NCBI RefSeq assembly: GCF_016862315.1
Contig: NZ_BOMS01000128.1
Location: forward strand, 1-64,000
Source of the DNA: Actinoplanes palleronii
GTDB taxonomy: Bacteria > Actinomycetota > Actinomycetes > Mycobacteriales > Micromonosporaceae
Length of the DNA stretch: 64,000 nucleotides
Direction: 5' to 3'
Shown here: positions 44,775 to 52,375 of the stretch, in pieces
How the letters are laid out: each line of letters opens with the position of its first letter
How positions within the stretch are numbered: position 1 is the stretch's first letter
Program-made: the position numbers and the translations under genes
The notes under the pieces: generated by a model
What the model saw: the letters and a program-made list of their open reading frames with translations, nothing else
Databases searched by the model: none
What the model was told of the DNA's origin: nothing

Positions 44775-45917
44775 CTATTTCCAGGTGTCGTACTGATAAA
44801 GGTTGTAGGTCGCCATGATCCCGGTGACCTTGGTGTAGTAGTTCGGGTCGGTGGCGTAGCCGGCCTTCCACACCTGCCAGATGAAGTTGTTGGCGTCCTT
44901 GGTGTAGACGAACGCCGGGGTGTACCGCTTGTTGACCTTCAGGAAGTTGCCGTGGTCGCGGAACGAGTGGGTCATGCTCGCGTAGGTCCGGAACGCGTCC
45001 GCGGTGGCGAAGCACTTGCCGGTCTTGTCGCACTCGGTGGTCTGGTAGACGTGGCAGCCGCTGGCGATCGTCCCGTACCCGCCGCTCTGGCACTTGATCC
45101 CGAAGTAGTTCTTGTCGACCGAGGCCAGCCCGCTCCGGCCCCAGCCGGACTCCAGCACGGCCTGGGCGATGGTGACCGACGGCGGGACGCCGTACTGGCG
45201 CCAGCCGAGCTGCGCGCCGGGTACCGCCGCCGCGATGAACTGGGCCGGCGTCAGGGCCGGTGCGGTGGTGGCGGGCGTGGTGGCGGGTGCGGTCGCGCAG
45301 GCCTTCAGGGTGGCCGCGACGACGTACGCGTGCGACACGTACATCCCGTCGGTCAACCGGTCCCACTGGCTCGTGGTCCGGACGGTCCCCCGCACCGAGG
45401 TGCCGGGCACGGCGCAGACCAGCTGCACCGCCGCCCCGTTCAGCACCTTGCGCACCGAGGCGCCCCGCGTCGACGGCGCGGTACGCACGTTCACGCCGCC
45501 GTCGGCCGTCTTCACCCTGGCCACGACGTACCCCGGATCCTGGGTCCTGGGTTTGGTCCTGACCTTCTCGGCGGCCGGCGTCCCGGAACACGACGGGATG
45601 CTCCGCGCGCTGGTGATGTACGAGTGCGACACGTAGTACCCGCTGCTCAGCTTGTCCCAGGCGGTCGTGGTGCGCAGCTTGCCGCGCACGTTCTGGCCGG
45701 TGACCGAGCAGACCACGGTGATCTTCTGGCCGTCGTGCAGGGTGCCCTTCACCGCGGACGCCAGCGACGGCGTGGCCCGCACCTTGAGCTGACTGTTCAC
45801 GTCGACGACGGCGGAGACGCCGGCTGCCTGCGCGGCCGACGGGGCAGCGCCCAGCCCGGCCCCGGCGGCGAGCACCAGCAGTGCGCCGGTGAGCAGTCGT
45901 CGGGAGCTGTGCCTCAT
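44775..45917 (-). CDS. secreted SH3-like plus glucosaminidase cell-wall hydrolase
   Basis: The 380-residue protein has a signal peptide (MRHSSRRLLTGALLVLAAGA, cleavage near QAA at about 31). Two SH3-like repeats follow (about 35-105 and 120-200), with matching VRATPS/VRTAPS and YVSHSYI/YVSHAYV segments. The C-terminal FlgJ-type glucosaminidase domain (about 225-378) has the catalytic region SVTIAQAVLESGWGRS and NYFGIKC. It should cleave peptidoglycan glycan strands. The ATG at 45915-45917 follows AAGGGGACC. Two Thr/Pro/Ala-rich linkers separate the domains. Confidence 0.9.
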   Translation of the reverse strand: MRHSSRRLLTGALLVLAAGAGLGAAPSAAQAAGVSAVVDVNSQLKVRATPSLASAVKGTLHDGQKITVVCSVTGQNVRGKLRTTTAWDKLSSGYYVSHSYITSARSIPSCSGTPAAEKVRTKPRTQDPGYVVARVKTADGGVNVRTAPSTRGASVRKVLNGAAVQLVCAVPGTSVRGTVRTTSQWDRLTDGMYVSHAYVVAATLKACATAPATTPATTAPALTPAQFIAAAVPGAQLGWRQYGVPPSVTIAQAVLESGWGRSGLASVDKNYFGIKCQSGGYGTIASGCHVYQTTECDKTGKCFATADAFRTYASMTHSFRDHGNFLKVNKRYTPAFVYTKDANNFIWQVWKAGYATDPNYYTKVTGIMATYNLYQYDTWK

Positions 45918-46114
45918 GAAGATGGTCCCCTTCGGTCCGGATGTCGTCGTTCGTCTACGAAGATCCGGTCCGGGTGGTGCGTAGCAAGAGCGCAACAGGG
46001 TGCGAGTAGGTTGCTGTGATCTGTGAGGCGGATGTGACCCGCGACGCGCTTGAAAACCGGCGCTTCGGGGAAAGCCCGTGACCACATCCGAGCGTTGATG
46101 ATCAAGGAGTGGCG

Positions 46115-47041
46115 ATGACTGTGGTCGCACCACGTCAGGCACGCGGCGACACCACGGCCCCGAGCGGCAGCTCGACCACCCCGAGCCGGTGGCACGCCAT
46201 ATCGCCGCTGCTCGTCGCCCTGCTCGCAGCGGGCGGCGCCGCGCTGATGTACGAGGTGTTCATCCGTACCGGCCTGGGCCAGACCGTGGACACCAACGCC
46301 ATGCGCGGCGGCGACGTGCACCACGAGCAGTTCACCGAGGTGCTCAGCCGTACGCTCAACGCCACCCAGCTGGTCGTCCTCGGCGTGGTCTGCCTGATCG
46401 CGGTCATCGTCGGCGCGCTGCGCCGGCGGTTCGACCTCGCGATCGGCGTGGTCCTGCTGGTGATCTCCGCGAACATCGCGGTGCAGCAGCTCAAATCGCA
46501 CCTGGGCCGCCCCGACCTGGACGGCTCGGGGATGTCCAACTCGTTCCCCAGCGGGCACACCGCGGCCGCCGCGTCGGTCGCCTTCATCCTGATCATGGCG
46601 TTCCCGCGGGCACTGCGCGGCGCCATGGGCCTGCTCGGCGCCACCTACGTCACGATCGTCGCGGTCGCGACGGTCTGGGCCGAGTGGCACCGCCCCAGCG
46701 ACACCATCGCGGCCCTGCTGATCGTGCTGGCCTGCGGCTCGCTGATCATCTGGGTGATCCGGCTGCGCCGCTTCGGCAACCCGCGCGCCTCGTTCACCCC
46801 GGCCCGGGTGGCCACCCTGCCGCTCACCCTGGTCGGCGCCATCTCCACCGCGGCCGCCCTCTTCGGGCTGGCCACGCTGGCCGTGTCCGAACGCGTCATG
46901 CCGGACCTGGTGTCCGGCCGGTTCGCGTTCCTGACCGGCGTGGCGGGCATCGTCGCCGCCGTCGCCGGAACGTTCTATTTCTGGGTCCGGCTCACCGCGG
47001 GTGACCCGCTGCCCGGACCTGTCGAGGGAGGCACCACATGA
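46115..47041 (+). CDS. PAP2-type membrane phosphatase
   Basis: The 308-residue protein has about seven membrane helices and the PAP2 motifs KSHLGRPD, FPSGHTAAAASVAF and WAEWHRPSDTIAA. Such enzymes dephosphorylate lipid phosphates, for example undecaprenyl pyrophosphate or phosphatidic acid. The third motif lacks the usual leading SR, as often in actinobacteria. ATG at 46115 follows AAGGAG (46104-46109) with 5-base spacing. Its stop overlaps the next start (ATGA), so the two form an operon. It is divergent from the wall hydrolase. Confidence 0.88.
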   Translation: MTVVAPRQARGDTTAPSGSSTTPSRWHAISPLLVALLAAGGAALMYEVFIRTGLGQTVDTNAMRGGDVHHEQFTEVLSRTLNATQLVVLGVVCLIAVIVGALRRRFDLAIGVVLLVISANIAVQQLKSHLGRPDLDGSGMSNSFPSGHTAAAASVAFILIMAFPRALRGAMGLLGATYVTIVAVATVWAEWHRPSDTIAALLIVLACGSLIIWVIRLRRFGNPRASFTPARVATLPLTLVGAISTAAALFGLATLAVSERVMPDLVSGRFAFLTGVAGIVAAVAGTFYFWVRLTAGDPLPGPVEGGTT

Positions 47042-47679
47042 CCAGCCCCACACCCGCTTCCAGCCCCGCTTCTGATGGCACCTCCGCAGCGGCCACCGGC
47101 ACCCCGCCGATCGTCGACGAGCCGGCCGCCGCCGCACCGGGCACTTCCGGCGGCACGGTCCCGCCCGGCCCGGCCGGCGTTCCGCTGCTGCCCGCGCAGA
47201 CCCCCGGCCGGAAGGGCCACACCGGCCCCACCGTGGTCGTCGGCACCTACGCCGACTACCCACTCGCCCAGCAGGCCGTCGACCACCTCTCGGACAACAA
47301 GTTCCCGGTCGAGCGCACCTCGATCGTCGGCACCGACCTGCGCCTGGTCGAGACGGTCCTGGGCCGCCTCACCACCGCCCGGGCCGCGGCGGCCGGCGCG
47401 GCCAGCGGCGCCTGGTTCGGCCTGTTCATCGGCGTCCTGTTCGGCCTGTTCAGCGACTCGAACTGGTTCGCGGTCATCCTCACCACGGTCATCGTCGGCG
47501 GCGTCTGGGGCGCGATCTTCGGCGCCATCGCCCACGCCGCCACCGGAGGCCGCCGCGACTTCAGCTCCCGCAGCTCCCTGCAGGCCGCGCAGTATGCGGT
47601 CATCGCCGACGCGGACGTGGCCGACGAGGCCCGCGCCCTGCTGGTCCGCCTGAACTGGAAGGCCAGCGGCGCGGAGTAA
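47038..47679 (+). CDS. general stress protein 17M-like (YflT domain) membrane protein
   Basis: The 213-residue protein has a Pro/Ala/Thr-rich N-terminus of about 60 residues. A YflT/general-stress-type domain follows, with the ferredoxin-like VVVGTYADYPLAQQAVDHL segment and FPVERTSIVGTDLRLVE, then two membrane helices (about 122-165) and YAVIADADVADEARALL. The ATG overlaps the PAP2 stop. The family is named for stress-induced Bacillus proteins; the biochemical role is unknown. Coupling to PAP2 suggests an envelope-stress function, which is inference. Confidence 0.8.
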   Translation: MTSPTPASSPASDGTSAAATGTPPIVDEPAAAAPGTSGGTVPPGPAGVPLLPAQTPGRKGHTGPTVVVGTYADYPLAQQAVDHLSDNKFPVERTSIVGTDLRLVETVLGRLTTARAAAAGAASGAWFGLFIGVLFGLFSDSNWFAVILTTVIVGGVWGAIFGAIAHAATGGRRDFSSRSSLQAAQYAVIADADVADEARALLVRLNWKASGAE

Positions 47680-47696
47680 CCGCCCAAACAAGATCA

Positions 47697-47965
47697 AATT
47701 CAAGAACGGGATGTCGTGCCTCCGCTGGGGTGCGGACCGCCGCTCCCGCCGGGACCCCTGCGGGCTTCGCTGGCCGCTGGCGCGTCCAGAACGCGAAGCC
47801 CTCCGGGGCGACGCCCGCGGGTGGTCACGGAAAACCGCTGGTGGTGGGGGCGCGGCGAAAAGCGCGGCGTCCACAGTCCGGCACCATCCACAGGACACCA
47901 CCCCACCCCTCCCCTCCCCCGCCACACTGTCTGTGGGGGAGCCCCCAGGGAGGGGCGGGCCCTGC
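47697..47965 (-). repeat. dispersed intergenic repeat, second full copy (inverted)
   Basis: Read on the minus strand this matches the 24262-24540 element from the CTCCCTGGGGGCTCCCC end, through a G-rich tract, to the GCACGACA and TTGATCTT tail. The segment 47741-47812 is identical over 72 bases to 24415-24486. The remainder is similar but diverged. Confidence 0.85.
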
Positions 47966-48031
47966 GGCTGGGCCAAGATCGCCACAGCCGCGCCCGGCTC
48001 CACCCGCCCAAGCGAGGCGCACCCCGTGAGC

Positions 48032-48180
48032 GTGTGAAGTTACGGCGCGCTCCGCACCCAAACTCCCCACACAGCGACCGAAACCACCGACCGTGTGAAG
48101 TTACGGCGCGGATCGCACCCAAACTCCCCACACAACCGCCGAAACCACCGACCGTGTGAAGTTACGGCGCGGAGCCGACC
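48032..48180. repeat. 61-base tandem of GTGTG/CACAC-ended inverted repeats
   Basis: Two full units (48032, 48093) and one truncated unit (48154) share GTGTGAAGTTACGGCGCG, CGCACCCAAACTCCCCACAC and the spacer CCGAAACCACCGACC. The core equals that of the GTGGGGA elements at 11 and 22581. Confidence 0.8.
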
Positions 48181-48266
48181 CGGCCACGACCACCGCGACT
48201 TCACCCAGCGGGTCGAATGACTGCCGAAGTCCCCAACAGCCCGGCAAGAGCCAGCCACAACCGCCC

Positions 48267-48460
48267 AGCTGGTGCTCACGGCCGACAAAACGGACCCGAG
48301 ACACCCCTCCACGCCAGCCGAGACCGCCCGGCTGGTCCTCAGGGCTGTCAAAACGGACCCGAGACACCCCTCAGCGCCAGCCGAGACCGCCCCGAGACCG
48401 CCCAGCTGGTGCTGAGGGGTGTCAAAACGGACTTGAGGCACCACTGAGGACCAGCTGGGG
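48267..48460. repeat. three tandem hairpin units with AGCTGGTGCTSAGG arms
   Basis: Each unit starts with [AG]GCTGGTSCTSA, has an ACAAAACGGAC or TCAAAACGGAC centre, and ends GAGACACCCCTCAGCGCCAGCC or a close variant, so the ends can pair. Starts are near 48267, 48331 and 48404. The arms resemble the perfect hairpin at 23204-23255. Confidence 0.75.
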
Positions 48461-48804
48461 CTTGAGACGACCGTGGGGACCAGCCGGGGAATGCCGCGCC
48501 GGGCCACGGGACGGCAACGCGGCGTATCCCGTACGCAAGCTGCCCCCGATGACCTCGCACCGGACCCACCACCCGGGACCGAGCACCCACCCGGGACCGC
48601 GACCGGCGCAGCGGACCGCCACCGGCAGACTCCGCCGCCCAGCCGCCCGCAGCCACCCAACTGCCAGCAACCAGCCGGCGAAACACCAACCGGCGAGACA
48701 CCAACCGGCTGGACACCAGCCGGCCGGGCAGCAACCGCGGCAACGCCGGGAAAACCGCGAGCACAAGCGGTGCGGAGAGAACCCCCCGCACCGCCCGGGA
48801 CCGG

Positions 48805-49593
48805 TCAGAGCTCGTTCGCCAGCTGACTGCGCAGCTTGCCGAGCGCCTTGGTCAGCAACCGCGACACGTGCATCTGGGAGATGCCGATCTGGTCGGCGAT
48901 CTGCGACTGGGTCAGGTTGCCGTAGAACCGCAGGGTCAGGATCTTCTGCTCGCGCTCGTCCAGGGACGCCAGCGCCGGCCCGAGGGCGACCCGGGTCTCG
49001 GCGAGTTCGTACTCGTGGTCCTCGCCGCCGAGGGTGTCGCCCAGCTCGGTGCTGCCGTCGGCGCTGATCGGGGTGGAGAGGCTGGTGGCGTTGTAGGCGC
49101 GGGCGCCTTCCAGGCCTTCCAGCACGTCGTCCTCACTGATGCCGAGGTGGCGGGCGATGTCCGGGACCAGCGGGGAACGGCCCAGCTTGTGGGTGAGCGT
49201 GGCGTTGGCCTCGGTGATCGCGAGGCGGAGCTCCTGCAGGCGGCGCGGGACCCGGACCGACCAGGTGCGGTCGCGGAAGTGCCGCTTGATCTCGCCGATG
49301 ATGGTCGGGATCGCGTAGCCGGCGAAGTCGACGCCGCGCTCCGGGTCGAATTTGTCGACCGCTTTGATGAGGCCGACGGTGGCAGTCTGCACCAGGTCGT
49401 CGGTGGGCTCACCGCGGCCTGAGTACCGGTTGGCCAGATGCCGGGCGAGAGGCAACCACGCCTCGATCGCCCGGTCCCGCAGCCGGGCACGGGCCCGGCC
49501 GGCCGGCGCGACGGCCATCGCGGCCAGCAATTCGGTGGCGGTCGCCTCGGGTGAGAGGTGCGCCGGCGGGGTATACGGCTCGGTGACTGTCAT
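48805..49593 (-). CDS. SigB/SigF/SigG-type RNA polymerase sigma factor
   Basis: The 262-residue sigma-70 factor has region 2 (LVQTATVGLIKAVDKFDPERG, YAIPTIIGEIKRHFRD), region 3 (RRLQELRLAI, LGRSPLVPDIARHLGIS) and region 4 (LDEREQKILTLRFYGNLTQS, IADQIGISQMHVSRLL). This is the stress/sporulation type controlled by partner switching. No anti-sigma gene is adjacent; a STAS-kinase fusion lies at 10.7 kb and a SpoIIE phosphatase at 30.5 kb. The ATG at 49591-49593 follows ATGGAGGACC. It is divergent from ppgK. Confidence 0.93.
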   Translation of the reverse strand: MTVTEPYTPPAHLSPEATATELLAAMAVAPAGRARARLRDRAIEAWLPLARHLANRYSGRGEPTDDLVQTATVGLIKAVDKFDPERGVDFAGYAIPTIIGEIKRHFRDRTWSVRVPRRLQELRLAITEANATLTHKLGRSPLVPDIARHLGISEDDVLEGLEGARAYNATSLSTPISADGSTELGDTLGGEDHEYELAETRVALGPALASLDEREQKILTLRFYGNLTQSQIADQIGISQMHVSRLLTKALGKLRSQLANEL

Positions 49594-49863
49594 GGGTGGT
49601 CCTCCATCAGCGGGCAGAGAGCCGTGCCCGCACGCGGCGACCGTTCTGAAAGTGCAGTGCCTCTGAGACGCAACGCTAGCCGACAAGCCTAGGCCTGCCT
49701 AGCCGAAAGTATGAGTGACATTACGTGAATGCGGGATCTACAGAGCGGATTCATCCTAGGGAGTCACCCGCTCTTCCGCAGGGGCGCGCAGGATTTGCTG
49801 TCGGGCCCTCGTGGTAGACAGCACGGCAGAGTGACCAGCAGCAAGAAGACGGGAAGACAACGG

Positions 49864-50634
49864 ATGACCATCCTCGGCATCGACATCGGCGGCTCGGGCG
49901 TCAAGGGAGCACGGGTCGACACGGTGCGCGGCGAGCTGCTCGACGAGCGGTTTCGCGTGCCCACCCCGCAGCCCGCTGACGTGGACAGCGTGGTGGACGC
50001 GGTCGCCGAGGTGGCCGCCCAGTTCGAGGGGTTCGACAGCGTCGGCGTGACCTTCCCCGGCGTGGTCGTCGACGGTGTCACCCGCACCGCCGCCAACGTG
50101 CACAAGTCCTGGATCGACGCGCCCGCCGCGGAGCTGTTCCGCGAGCGGCTGGGCAAGCCGGTGACGGTGCTCAACGACGCGGACGCGGCCGGCGCGGCCG
50201 AGGTGGCGTTCGGTGCCGGGCGCGACCAGTCCGGCCTGATCATGATGGTGACCCTGGGCACCGGCATCGGCACCGCGCTGTTCCTCGACGGCGTGCTGCT
50301 GCCGAACACCGAGCTCGGCCACCTGGAGATCGACGGCAAGGACGCCGAGTTGCTGGCCTCCGACCGGATCCGCGAGTCCGAGGACCTGAGCTGGGAGAAG
50401 TGGGCTCACCGGGTCAGTAAGTATCTCCGTCACGTGGAGATGCTGCTCGCCCCGCGGCTGTTCATCATCGGTGGCGGCGTCAGCAAGAAGTCGGAGAAGT
50501 ATTTCCCGCTCCTGGAGGTGCGCACCCCGATCGTGGCGGCCACCCTGCTGAACAACGCCGGCATCATCGGCGCGGCCGTGTCCGCCGGCCAGGCGCACAC
50601 CCTGGACACGATGACCGCCGGGCAGGCCGGCTGA
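49864..50634 (+). CDS. ppgK: polyphosphate glucokinase
   Basis: The 256-residue ROK-family kinase phosphorylates glucose using polyphosphate or ATP. It shows the phosphate-1 loop GIDIGGSGVKGA, the catalytic Asp in VLNDADAAGAAE, GTGIGTALFLDG and the ELGHLEIDGKDAE segment typical of PpgK. The length matches. The ATG at 49864 follows GGGAAGA. Its stop overlaps the next ATG by one base (TGATG). Confidence 0.94.
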   Translation: MTILGIDIGGSGVKGARVDTVRGELLDERFRVPTPQPADVDSVVDAVAEVAAQFEGFDSVGVTFPGVVVDGVTRTAANVHKSWIDAPAAELFRERLGKPVTVLNDADAAGAAEVAFGAGRDQSGLIMMVTLGTGIGTALFLDGVLLPNTELGHLEIDGKDAELLASDRIRESEDLSWEKWAHRVSKYLRHVEMLLAPRLFIIGGGVSKKSEKYFPLLEVRTPIVAATLLNNAGIIGAAVSAGQAHTLDTMTAGQAG

Positions 50635-51101
50635 TGGCCCGCTCGATCGCCACGAACACCACGGTGAGCCGCGAGGAGCTCGTCGCGTTCCTGCGCCCGC
50701 GGCACCACGCGATCCTGATGACGGTCCGCCGGGACGGCCGCCCGCAGTCCTCGCCGAACACCTGTGGCGTCGACGCCGAGGGCCGGATCGTGATCTCCAG
50801 CTATCCGGAGCGCGCCAAGGTCGCCAACCTGCGGCGCAACCCGCAGGTCACGCTCTGCGTGCTCTCCGACGAGTGGAACGGGCCGTGGGTCCAGGTCGAC
50901 GGCACCGCCGAGGTGATCGAGCTGCCGGAGGCCGTCGAGCCGCTCGTCGACTATTTCCGCAGCATCTCCGGCGAGCACTCCGACTGGGAGGAATACCGCC
51001 AGGCCATGCGCGACCAGGGCAAGTGCCTGATCCGGGTGACCATCGACTCCTGGGGCCCGCTCGCCACCGGCGGCTTCCCGCCCCGGCTGGCCGAGAGCTG
51101 A
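50634..51101 (+). CDS. PPOX-class (F420/flavin-dependent) protein
   Basis: The 155-residue split-barrel protein belongs to the pyridoxamine-oxidase-like PPOX family, many of whose actinobacterial members use F420. It begins with the LRPRHHAILMTVRRDGRPQ strand pair, followed by RIVISSYPERAKVANLRRNP, WVQVDGTAEVIELP and a C-terminal IRVTIDSWGP. It is translationally coupled to ppgK. The substrate is unknown. Its last codons and stop belong to a 28-base tandem repeat. Confidence 0.88.
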   Translation: MARSIATNTTVSREELVAFLRPRHHAILMTVRRDGRPQSSPNTCGVDAEGRIVISSYPERAKVANLRRNPQVTLCVLSDEWNGPWVQVDGTAEVIELPEAVEPLVDYFRSISGEHSDWEEYRQAMRDQGKCLIRVTIDSWGPLATGGFPPRLAES

Positions 51102-51176
51102 CGTGGCATAAAGACAAGCCGAGAGCTGACCTGGCATAAAAACAAGCCGAGAGCTGACGTGGCATAAAGACAAAAG
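51091..51176. repeat. 28-base tandem repeat across the PPOX stop codon
   Basis: Three copies with core GAGAGCTGACGTGGCATAAA start at 51093, 51121 and 51149 (period 28). The first contains the stop codon of the PPOX gene. Copies differ by one or two bases. Confidence 0.85.
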
Positions 51177-51225
51177 GCCGCGCGGCCCGGCACCCCAGGA
51201 GGACGAGGGTGCCGGGCCGCGCGGC
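51177..51225. terminator. strong 19-bp-stem terminator
   Basis: GCCGCGCGGCCCGGCACCC and GGGTGCCGGGCCGCGCGGC pair perfectly around an 11-base loop. It lies between the convergent PPOX gene and the minus-strand gene at 51327 and is preceded on the plus strand by AAAA, giving a T-run in the minus direction. Confidence 0.85.
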
Positions 51226-51326
51226 TTCCAACCCGCTTCCCGCGCTGTCCGGCGGGCCTGAGCCCCAGCGCACCGTACGAAGAGGGTTGAGCGCGATCCC
51301 TGCCGAGCGGAGCGAGGCCGGCAAGC

Positions 51327-51929
51327 TCAGCTGGTCTGGTTGCCGCCGAGCTGCGCGAGACCGTCCGACGGGACCTCAGCGTCCAGCAGATAGAGCAGCG
51401 TGTCGCGGTGCATGGCGGCGATCGGGTCCAGCAGGTCGGGATGACGCAGCAGCGTGGCGGCCTCCCGGTCCCGGGCGTCCGGCTGCAGCAGCCGGCGGAA
51501 CTCGGTGGGCAGCCCGCCGGCGCGGCGCGAGTGCGGCCGCGGCCGGGGCTCCGGGATCGGCATCGCGGCGATCACCGAGTCGACACCGCGGCGGGCCAGC
51601 ATCGGGTCGGCGAGCAGGCACGCGGCCCAGCTGACGACGACCTCGTCGACCCAGGTGCGCCAGCCCTCACCCTCGGCGAACTCGTCCTCCGGCTCGCTGC
51701 CGGCCTTCCAGTCCAGCACCGCGGAGCCGCCCGGCCCGGCGATGGCGACCAGCGCGGCGTCGATCTCGGTCGGGTAGCGCAGCCAGGCGGCGACCGTCAC
51801 GGCCTGCCGGGCCTGCAGCTCGGCGAGCGTGTGTGCGACCGTGTTCGACTCCCCACCGGGGTACGCCCGGGCCAGCCAGTGGGTGCTGGCGGCGATCACC
51901 GGGGACAGTGCGGTCGACGGTCCGGCCAC
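51327..51929 (-). CDS. hypothetical protein
   Basis: The 200-residue protein is not recognised. It is mainly helical, with no signal peptide, membrane helix or cysteine pair. An acidic stretch (SEPEDEFAEGEGW) lies near residues 78-90 and a Pro/Arg-rich loop near 125-140. The GTG start at 51929 follows AAGGAGAACGTC, a good site. The gene faces the ppgK operon across a strong terminator and is divergent from the glgE operon. It could be unrelated to glycogen metabolism. Confidence 0.75.
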   Translation of the reverse strand: MAGPSTALSPVIAASTHWLARAYPGGESNTVAHTLAELQARQAVTVAAWLRYPTEIDAALVAIAGPGGSAVLDWKAGSEPEDEFAEGEGWRTWVDEVVVSWAACLLADPMLARRGVDSVIAAMPIPEPRPRPHSRRAGGLPTEFRRLLQPDARDREAATLLRHPDLLDPIAAMHRDTLLYLLDAEVPSDGLAQLGGNQTS

Positions 51930-52375
51930 GACGTTCTCCTTGCCTCAGGCGCCGCCGATGCGTCGGTGGCGTCACCGGAATAGCTCGGTCGCGCCGCACC
52001 CGCCGTTAGCAGGGTTCCTCGATGGCAACGCACGGCAACCGACACACTCCCGAGCGGGAGATACCGCCGGCGCGGGCGGTGGTCATGACCGAGGGGCGAC
52101 ACCCGGCAGGCGACGGGGAGGTCACCCATTCCGGGGTACGCCGTGAGCGCGCGTGCCGGGCGCGGGGTGGAGCTGTAACGCCCAGGTGAACTTGTCGTGT
52201 TTTCCAGCGGCGCGCGGCCGCGTATGGATGCGAATCGGTACGGGGTCTCCGGTAGGTTTGGCGGTAACGGCGATCGGCCGTTTCAAAAACTCCACTCCGG
52301 AGAAGTCATAGGACGACCGTGGTGGTTTTTCCGGTCGCCGGGTCCTGCCCAGCCCCTCTGACTACGGTGGAGATC
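51930..52375. other. divergent intergenic region upstream of the glgE operon
   Basis: This 446-base gap should carry the glgE promoter. I see one candidate SigB/F-like site (52199-52225), the small palindrome CTCCCGAGCGGGAG near 52046, and otherwise nothing clear. A 34-codon frame from 52084 has no convincing support. Confidence 0.5.
52199..52225 (+). promoter_or_regulatory. weak SigB/F-like promoter candidate for glgE
   Basis: GTTTTC, 15 bases, then GCGTAT resembles the GTTT-N15-GGGTAT consensus with one mismatch in the -10. It lies about 150 bases before the glgE start. The match could be chance. Confidence 0.25.

Larger units (their letters stand above)
47680..48804. other. 1.1-kb gene-free block of repeats
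   Basis: No credible gene is present. The order is: inverted copy of the 280-base dispersed repeat (47697-47965), a 61-base tandem of GTGTG/CACAC-ended elements (48032-48180), three long-arm hairpin units (48267-48460), then C/A-rich sequence including short CGGCGAGACACCAACCGG-like direct repeats near 48676-48722. The sigma factor gene ends at the right edge. Confidence 0.7.

Noticed and set aside
41862..46019. 1385-codon plus-strand open frame
   Set aside because: It runs antisense to the histidine kinase and wall hydrolase genes, both with clear domains. It has shadow-frame composition.
52084..52188. 34-codon plus-strand frame in the glgE upstream gap
   Set aside because: The ribosome binding site is weak and the composition is not distinctive. 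It is likely chance.
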